Below, piece by piece: positions 58,722 through 64,000 of a stretch of 64,000 nt of DNA. The stretch is from NCBI RefSeq assembly GCF_014279995.1, contig NZ_CP047935.1:2315494-2379493 (forward strand), read 5' to 3'. The position numbers were made by a program, and so were the translations under genes. The notes below the pieces were generated by a model. That model did no database searches. It saw only the letters and a list, made by a program, of their open reading frames with translations, and was not told the DNA's origin. The DNA comes from Synechococcus sp. BIOS-E4-1. Lineage in GTDB: Bacteria; Cyanobacteriota; Cyanobacteriia; PCC-6307; Cyanobiaceae. The stretch's first letter is position 1. Each line of letters opens with the position of its first letter.

Positions 58722-59735
58722 ATGGCCGATTCCTCCCGTTTCCAGCCCAACGCCTCCCTGGATGTGGTGGGAATCGGCAACGCCATTGTTGATGTACTGG
58801 TCCAGACCAAGGACGGTTTTCTCAGCGAGCACGGTCTGCAGAAAGGGGGCATGTGCCTCATTGATGAACAGCAGGCGGAAGCTCTCTACACATCCAGTGG
58901 TCCTGGACTGGAAACCTCCGGTGGATCCGTGGCCAACACCATGGTCGGCATCGCTCAGCTTGGCGGCCGAACAGGGTTTATCGGTCGGGTGCGTGATGAC
59001 CAGCTCGGATCGATCTTCAGCCACGACATTCGTGCAGTGGGAACCAGGTTTGAGACACCCTCCGCAACCACCGGCGCCACCACTGCACGCTGTCTCATTT
59101 ATGTGACTCCCGATGCAGAGCGCACGATGTGCACCTTCCTCGGGGCATCAACACAGCTTGAGCCGGAGGATCTGGACCTCTCCATGGTCAAGGAGACGAA
59201 AGTGCTCTATCTGGAGGGCTATCTCTGGGACAGCCCTGCAGCCAAGCGGGCCTTCATCGCTGCAGCGGAGGCTTGCCGTGCTGCAGGAGGGAAAGTCTCT
59301 CTCTCCCTCTCCGACGGCTTCTGCGTGGATCGCCACAGGGAAAGCTTTCTCGAACTGGTGAACGGTCATGTCGATATGCTGTTCGCCAATGAAGTGGAGA
59401 TCAAAGCCCTCTATCAAACCGAAGACTTCGACACCGCAATCGAGAAGGTCCGCGGTTGTTGCTCCGTGACGGCAGTCACCCGCGGAAGCGATGGATCGGT
59501 TGTACTCAGCGGAGATCAGCGCTGGGACATCGGCATCTACGGGCTCGGCGAACTGGTTGACACCACCGGTGCCGGTGATCTCTACGCCGGAGGATTTCTG
59601 CATGCCTTCACCCAGGGCGATTCACTGGAGCGCTGCGGACAGCTGGGAGCGCTTTGCGCCGGTCAGATCGTCACCCAGCTGGGTGCTCGCTCCCAGGTCT
59701 CTCTTCCTGAGCTGATGAAGGAGCATCTGGGCTGA
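58722..59735 (+). CDS. PfkB-family sugar or nucleoside kinase
   Basis: The 337-residue ribokinase-fold protein has the N-terminal signature VVGIGNAIVDVLVQ, GGSVANTMVGIAQLGG near 70, and the catalytic DTTGAGDLYAGGFLHAF near 280. The layout resembles adenosine kinase or sugar kinases; the substrate is not decidable. Its last 65 bases overlap cutA on the other strand. Confidence 0.88.
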   Translation: MADSSRFQPNASLDVVGIGNAIVDVLVQTKDGFLSEHGLQKGGMCLIDEQQAEALYTSSGPGLETSGGSVANTMVGIAQLGGRTGFIGRVRDDQLGSIFSHDIRAVGTRFETPSATTGATTARCLIYVTPDAERTMCTFLGASTQLEPEDLDLSMVKETKVLYLEGYLWDSPAAKRAFIAAAEACRAAGGKVSLSLSDGFCVDRHRESFLELVNGHVDMLFANEVEIKALYQTEDFDTAIEKVRGCCSVTAVTRGSDGSVVLSGDQRWDIGIYGLGELVDTTGAGDLYAGGFLHAFTQGDSLERCGQLGALCAGQIVTQLGARSQVSLPELMKEHLG

Positions 59736-60048
59736 GAGCATCCAGCGCCCATGCCGCATAGGCAGCTCCAGCCTGAGCTACCAGCTGGAGGATTTCGGGA
59801 GTGTCATAGCTGTGCAGTTCCTCGAGAGCTGAAAGCAACTGCTCCAGGCGTTGAGAGCTCGTCTTGATCAGCAGCTGCACTTCCTGCGAACGCTCAATCT
59901 CCCCCTGCCAGCGGTAGCAGGACTGCACTGGCATCAAGCTGACACAGGCAGCTAGACGGCGCGTGATCAACTGCTCAGCGAGGGCTCCCGCCTTGATCTG
60001 ATCAGCCTCCGTGGTGAGGACCAGTCTCAGGTCCGTTGACATGGTCAT
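59671..60048 (-). CDS. cutA: CutA1-family trimeric protein
   Basis: The 125-residue protein has family blocks LVLTTEADQIKAGALAEQL, RRLAACVSL, SCYRWQGEIERSQEVQLLIKT and LHSYDTPEI. CutA1 forms very stable trimers and has been linked to metal tolerance, though its role is debated. The gene overlaps cobK at its start by 47 bases (same strand) and the kinase gene at its end by 65 bases (opposite strand). The second Met two codons later would shorten the first overlap. Confidence 0.9.
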   Translation of the reverse strand: MTMSTDLRLVLTTEADQIKAGALAEQLITRRLAACVSLMPVQSCYRWQGEIERSQEVQLLIKTSSQRLEQLLSALEELHSYDTPEILQLVAQAGAAYAAWALDALSPDAPSSAQEERPGSEHPAG

Positions 60049-60826
60049 TCAGCTGTCGACACAACTGGCTCACGCTATGAACCACGTCAACGTTGGGCAT
60101 CGGGTTGGGTCGTTTCAGCTTCCAGAGCCGAATGGAGTGGCGGCGAGCCAGATCACTCCAGAGTTGATCCGCAGCTCCACCCGACTGACGACAGAGCACA
60201 TCGGTGATCTGCCAGCGGCGACACAGCGCAGCTTCCAATCCACCGGTGCGATAACCGGTTCCAGGCCTCAACACGGCAAGCCGCTCGCCGAACAATCCCG
60301 CAAGACCTGCTTGGCGAATGGCTTCAGGCGTGGGCAGAACCCTGGCGTGAACAGAGGCTCCTGCCAGCCTGGCCGCCGCAGCGGCGGAGGCCAGCTGCCG
60401 CGCTCCGACGGCAAGAAGCAGACGGTGGCCCGAAAGAGCACAGTCAGAAAGATCACCCACTGTTGAGAGCACTGATCCATCCGACACGTCGTGATCAGGC
60501 CGCTCGAACCGAAGCAGCGGCAGGTTCAGGATGGAGCAGGCCATGCGGAGTTGAGCACTGATCTGCAGGGCGAAGGGATGGGTCGCATCCAGAACAAACG
60601 TCACGCCCAGCGCCGTCAGGTGTTCCTCGAGAGAGTCCTGAGAGGGGAAAGCTCCCACATGCAGGTCATGCAGGGGCATGGCGGAGTAGGACCTTGCCCC
60701 AGCTGCACTGACAACGCTGATACTGACGCGGTGACCGGACTCCAGCAGAGCCCCGGCGATCACTGGTCCCTCACCGGTTCCAGCGAAGACCAGCACATGG
60801 TTCTGGCGATTCCGCCAGCGGTGCAT
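60002..60826 (-). CDS. cobK: Precorrin-6A / cobalt-precorrin-6A reductase
   Basis: The 274-residue reductase acts in corrin-ring synthesis. The start MHRWRNRQNHVLVFAGTGEG puts the nucleotide-binding GTGEG near residue 17. DATHPFALQISAQL and the closing RPNPMPNVDVVHSV fit CobK/CbiJ. The frame opens 35 codons earlier without support. It lies 29 bases from ssb (divergent) and overlaps cutA. With cobO it shows that this organism makes its own corrinoid. Confidence 0.88.
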   Translation of the reverse strand: MHRWRNRQNHVLVFAGTGEGPVIAGALLESGHRVSISVVSAAGARSYSAMPLHDLHVGAFPSQDSLEEHLTALGVTFVLDATHPFALQISAQLRMACSILNLPLLRFERPDHDVSDGSVLSTVGDLSDCALSGHRLLLAVGARQLASAAAAARLAGASVHARVLPTPEAIRQAGLAGLFGERLAVLRPGTGYRTGGLEAALCRRWQITDVLCRQSGGAADQLWSDLARRHSIRLWKLKRPNPMPNVDVVHSVSQLCRQLNDHVNGPETGPHHGG

Positions 60827-60855
60827 CAGGATGGCGCTCACCGACCAGGCCGAGG

Positions 60856-61308
60856 ATGAATCACTGCGTACTCGAGGTGGATGTTCTACAGGCTCCCACC
60901 CTGCGATACACCCAAGACAACCAGACACCAATCGCTGAAATGGAGGTTGGTTTTGATGCGTTGCGTCCCGATGACCCCAGAGGCCAACTCAAGGTGGTGG
61001 GATGGGGCAACCTCGCCCAGGACCTGCAGAATCGCGTGCAGGTGGGCCAGCGTCTGCTGATCGAAGGCAGGCTGCGGATGAACACGGTGCCACGTCAGGA
61101 CGGCACCAAGGAAAAACGCGCTGAATTTACACTCGCCCGGCTCCACCCTGTGACTGGTGGAGCCGGTTCCACGGCTCAGGCCCAGCCCGCAGCGGCCGCT
61201 CCTGCCAAACGATCTGAAGCGGCTCCTGCTCCTGCTCCTGCAAAAGAGCCCGCAGCGCAGTGGAACACCGCGCCGCTGGTTCCAGACACGGACGACATCC
61301 CCTTCTGA
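60856..61308 (+). CDS. ssb: Single-stranded DNA-binding protein
   Basis: The 150-residue protein has an OB fold (about 1-100) with LKVVGWGNLAQDLQNRVQVG and LLIEGRLRMNT, and a flexible Ala/Pro linker. The end DTDDIPF is the acidic tip that binds partner proteins. The start MNHCVLEVDVLQAPTLRY matches cyanobacterial Ssb. It is divergent from cobK. Confidence 0.94.
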   Translation: MNHCVLEVDVLQAPTLRYTQDNQTPIAEMEVGFDALRPDDPRGQLKVVGWGNLAQDLQNRVQVGQRLLIEGRLRMNTVPRQDGTKEKRAEFTLARLHPVTGGAGSTAQAQPAAAAPAKRSEAAPAPAPAKEPAAQWNTAPLVPDTDDIPF

Positions 61309-61330
61309 AAACTGGGCACAGTCTTCAGAG

Positions 61331-61543
61331 CTATTCGGAGCCGGAGCTGAAATGTTCTGAAGCTCGCTGCAACAGCTGGCCAAGCTCACGCTCGAGTGCG
61401 GCCAGGTCCAGGCGAAATTCCTGCCATCGCCCCCGGTCAATCTGTTCCAGCAACCAGGCCCTGTCCTGCTCCAGCTGCTGAATCAGCGCTGTTGCATCCT
61501 GCGTGGAGTTCTGATCCTGGTCTTGCGATCGGGTGCTGTCCAT
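61331..61543 (-). CDS. Small coiled-coil protein, unknown
   Basis: The 70-residue frame begins MDSTRSQDQDQNSTQD and continues as a helix with heptad character (ALIQQLEQDRAWLLEQIDRG, then LAALERELGQLLQRA). Two earlier Met codons would add up to 13 residues. It lies between ssb and the DUF2854 gene, convergent with ssb and divergent from the latter. The coiled-coil pattern supports a real gene. Function unknown. Confidence 0.55.
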   Translation of the reverse strand: MDSTRSQDQDQNSTQDATALIQQLEQDRAWLLEQIDRGRWQEFRLDLAALERELGQLLQRASEHFSSGSE

Positions 61544-61611
61544 CAACTGCGGCCGCAGGCCCATCCATCCTGAACCCCGCACGGTCAGAATGGCGCCACT
61601 TCCAATGCCGC

Positions 61612-62196
61612 ATGAACGATCTGCTCTCGCCAGGAAGCCTGGTCACCATCGCCGGCGGTGTGCTCACCGTGGTTGGTTCTGTGGCCTACGGCACCGGCGC
61701 TGCCAACTTGAGCCTGCCGACAATTTTTTACGGCATTCCGATCCTGCTTGGGGGACTGGCCCTGAAATCGTCGGAGCTGCCACCGGCCAAGCGTGTAACG
61801 CCCAGAGCACAACTCAAGACAGAACGTGAGGCTGCCACTCCTGAGCTGGGAAAACTTCTTAGCGATGTCACACGTTGGCGTTATGGCCAGAAAGCGCATC
61901 TGGAAAGTTCTCTGGAATCGCTCAAGCTGTGGGATGAAGACAACCCTCCTCAGCTGCTCGAGGTCGAGGAGATCATTCGTAGCGGTCACTACGGACTGCG
62001 GCTGCGTTTCGCCTGTGAGGCCGTTCCCCTGCAGATCTGGCAGGAGCGAAGAGACCGATTAAGCCGTTTTTTTGCCAAAGGCCTCGAGGCAACAATCACC
62101 CCTCTCAACGGAGACCGCCTGGATCTGATTCTCCTGCCAGTGGGCGTTTCGGCATCGGATCAGCAAGGTGACTCCGGAGAACAAGCGAATGGATGA
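61612..62196 (+). CDS. DUF2854-family membrane protein
   Basis: The 194-residue protein has two membrane segments at the N-terminus (about 8-27 and 32-49, [20 protein letters not shown]) and a soluble domain. That domain includes [20 protein letters not shown] and [20 protein letters not shown]. Cyanobacteria and chloroplasts share this family, but no molecular function is established. Its last eight bases overlap argB. Confidence 0.82.
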   Translation: MNDLLSPGSLVTIAGGVLTVVGSVAYGTGAANLSLPTIFYGIPILLGGLALKSSELPPAKRVTPRAQLKTEREAATPELGKLLSDVTRWRYGQKAHLESSLESLKLWDEDNPPQLLEVEEIIRSGHYGLRLRFACEAVPLQIWQERRDRLSRFFAKGLEATITPLNGDRLDLILLPVGVSASDQQGDSGEQANG

Positions 62197-63046
62197 TGCC
62201 CTCAGGGTCTCTGTTCTGAGTGAGGCTCTTCCTTACATTCAGCGCTTCGCAGGCCGCAGGATCGTGGTCAAGTACGGCGGTGCGGCCATGGCCCATGCCG
62301 AGCTGCAAACAGCCGTGTTCAGAGATCTGGCGTTGCTCTGCAGTGTCGGAGTCCAGCCTGTTGTTGTGCACGGCGGGGGGCCAGAGATCAATCACTGGTT
62401 GAAGCGACTGGCCATCGCACCTGAATTCAGGGATGGGCTGCGAGTGACTGACCACGAAACAATGGACGTGGTGGAAATGGTTCTAGTTGGTCGAGTCAAC
62501 AAACAGATCGTGAACGGACTCAACCGACTTGGCGCCAAAGCGGTCGGCCTGAGCGGCAGTGACGGCAGCCTGGTGGAAGCGCGCTCCTGGGGGGATGGCA
62601 GCCACGGGATGGTCGGCGATGTGGCCAAAGTCAATCCCGACGTGCTCGAAGCACTGCTTGAGCGTGGTTATTTGCCCGTGATCTCCAGCGTGGCCGCTAA
62701 CCCCGACGGAGTGGCCCACAACATCAACGCCGACACCGTGGCCGGTGAAGTAGCCGCCTCCCTGGAAGCCGAGAAGCTGATTTTGTTGACGGACACACCA
62801 GGAATCCTGCGCGACCGCGAGGATCCGGGATCGCTGATCCGTCAGCTGAAGCTTTCAGAAGCCAGACAACTGATTCAGGAGGGTGTGGTTGCAGGGGGCA
62901 TGACACCCAAGACCGAATGTTGCATCAGAGCTCTCGCCCAGGGAGTTGCCGCTGCCCACATCGTGGATGGACGCGTCGCCCATGCCCTGCTGCTGGAAGT
63001 GTTCACCGATGCCGGCATCGGCACCATGGTGGTGGGACGCAGCTGA
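62189..63046 (+). CDS. argB: Acetylglutamate kinase
   Basis: The 285-residue enzyme catalyses the second, feedback-controlled step of arginine synthesis. VKYGGAAM near residue 30 and [15 protein letters not shown] near 60 bind ATP and substrate. [14 protein letters not shown] is the C-terminal signature. The N-terminal helix ([19 protein letters not shown]) is the arginine-sensitive type that pairs with PII in cyanobacteria. The start MDDALRV is chosen because upstream codons lie inside the DUF2854 gene. Confidence 0.96.
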   Translation: MDDALRVSVLSEALPYIQRFAGRRIVVKYGGAAMAHAELQTAVFRDLALLCSVGVQPVVVHGGGPEINHWLKRLAIAPEFRDGLRVTDHETMDVVEMVLVGRVNKQIVNGLNRLGAKAVGLSGSDGSLVEARSWGDGSHGMVGDVAKVNPDVLEALLERGYLPVISSVAANPDGVAHNINADTVAGEVAASLEAEKLILLTDTPGILRDREDPGSLIRQLKLSEARQLIQEGVVAGGMTPKTECCIRALAQGVAAAHIVDGRVAHALLLEVFTDAGIGTMVVGRS

Positions 63047-63049
63047 GGC

Positions 63050-64000
63050 ATGAGCACAGGGCTTGCAGCAGCCGAGCGGGCACTTGAACGCGGTGATTAC
63101 GGCCTGTGTCTGCGCCTGCTGGAGCCTCTCGCCGACGCGAACCCGATCACTGAACCCGAGGGAGCTGCCATCCGGATGGTGATGGTGACGGCCTGGATGG
63201 GACAGGGGGAGGAACGCAAGGCGATCTCCACCTGTCGTCTGCTCACACGTTGCAAGGATCCTGATCTGCGCAACCGGGCTCGTCAGTTGCTGAGTGTTCT
63301 CGAAGCGCCAAGCCTTGAGCGTCCGGCACGCTGGTCGATGCAGCTACCGACACTGGACATGGCTCCCCGCGTGGGGAAAGGGACTCTCACCAGCCGGCGA
63401 AGACGTGGCCCACCTCCACCGCCTCCACCGCCAACGGGACCAACGCAGGCACCATCAGCAGGTTTTGCCGTGCTGGTGCTGGCGGTACTGATCGGACTGA
63501 CTCTGTTGCTCAGCGGCTGCGTACGCGTCACGGCCGAGCTTGATCTGGCGGGTCCGGATCGCCTGGCGATGAGCTGGCGAATCAACAGCCTCAGTGGCCA
63601 CAGTCTTCCCTGGCAGCAGAACTTTGCGAAGGCGCTGCGTTCGGAAGGCCTCAACTGGAGGGTGCATCAGGACAGGACAGGCTCCCTCAACCTGATCAGC
63701 CCCACCCTGGGGGCAGGTCAGGCCGCCACGCTGATGCGCAGAAGTGTGGAGCTGGCTGGACGCAGCGCTGGCGTGACCCTCCCCACCCCGGATCTGGCGA
63801 TTGTGGAGAGAAACTGGTTGGTGGGGATGCAGCAGCAACTGAACCTGCGCCTCGACCTCTCTCCACTCGCCGAGTTTCCCGCCGGCGATTTGCAGATCAG
63901 CATCACCCCAATTCAGGATCTTCAGCAGGTCAGCAGCAGTCCTATGAAGGGTCGGTTGGAAGGGAATGTTCTGCTCTGGACCCTTGACAGCGGCAGCGTC
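63050..64000 (+). CDS. DUF3153-type membrane protein (3' end missing)
   Basis: At least 317 codons run to the window's right edge. Residues 1-90 are helical and TPR-like (MSTGLAAAERALERGDYGLC). A proline run follows (about 125-132), then a membrane segment (about 142-163) ending in a Cys-containing LLLSGCVRV. The rest looks like a large extracytoplasmic domain (VTAELDLAGPDRLAMSWRI). The last part matches what is called DUF3153 in cyanobacteria. It begins four bases after argB. Function unknown. Confidence 0.7.
   Translation, partial: MSTGLAAAERALERGDYGLCLRLLEPLADANPITEPEGAAIRMVMVTAWMGQGEERKAISTCRLLTRCKDPDLRNRARQLLSVLEAPSLERPARWSMQLPTLDMAPRVGKGTLTSRRRRGPPPPPPPPTGPTQAPSAGFAVLVLAVLIGLTLLLSGCVRVTAELDLAGPDRLAMSWRINSLSGHSLPWQQNFAKALRSEGLNWRVHQDRTGSLNLISPTLGAGQAATLMRRSVELAGRSAGVTLPTPDLAIVERNWLVGMQQQLNLRLDLSPLAEFPAGDLQISITPIQDLQQVSSSPMKGRLEGNVLLWTLDSGSV

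Overview
The window is a dense, GC-rich stretch of chromosome from a marine alpha-cyanobacterium, most likely a Synechococcus. Four things point there. It has an alpha-carboxysome operon with form IA RuBisCO. Both protochlorophyllide reductases and photosystem genes (psaM, psb27) are present. A cyanobacterial alkane pathway (aar, ado) is present. The aldehyde oxygenase carries its six iron ligands at the same residue numbers as the Prochlorococcus MIT9313 enzyme. I see no rRNA, tRNA, CRISPR array or intact insertion sequence. Genes are close-packed, with many 4-base start/stop overlaps.

Region 1 (1-8.7 kb) is the carboxysome locus. On the minus strand, in transcription order, it reads csoS1, cbbL, cbbS, csoS2, csoSCA and csoS4A, the last cut by the window edge. 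rdgB and the tandem shell gene csoS1D lie upstream. Hairpins sit at the csoS1/cbbL, cbbL/cbbS and cbbS/csoS2 junctions, and two dyads precede csoS1. Together these look like the control layer that sets RuBisCO, shell and scaffold ratios.

Region 2 (8.7-16.8 kb) holds a lipoprotein, then chlN-chlB-chlL (dark-operative reductase) facing por (light-dependent reductase). It continues with psaM, a CRR6-type NDH-1 assembly factor, an L,D-transpeptidase-like lipoprotein and a TauE/SafE permease. Region 3 (16.8-18.2 kb) is the only gene-poor, AT-richer stretch. It holds a broken reading frame and one secreted cysteine-containing protein.

Region 4 (18.2-31.8 kb) holds a lipoate ligase-like protein, a site-2 protease and trpF. 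A minus-strand run follows: creatininase-like protein, ado, aar, accA, an SDR and folE. Diverging from it is a coupled run of an S1-domain protein, Tab2 and PgeF. Region 5 (31.8-46.3 kb) contains ilvB with two small coupled genes, ferrochelatase with a chlorophyll-binding tail, a stand-alone tyrosine recombinase, a methyltransferase coupled to cobO, and pyrH-frr-reductase. Next come a photolyase, a cNMP-binding protein, a transaldolase with EF-hands, and ftsI with a probable ftsL.

Region 6 (46.3-64 kb) is housekeeping. It includes a CPBP protease, a double-domain phosphatase, a dihydroorotase-like protein, lepB, an Spx/ArsC protein with a ferredoxin, ppa, proS, psb27, purA, a PfkB kinase, cutA/cobK, ssb and argB. 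It ends in a truncated DUF3153-type membrane protein. I found no convincing new multi-gene system. The strongest leads are regulatory structures in the carboxysome operon and several unusual domain fusions and overlaps.
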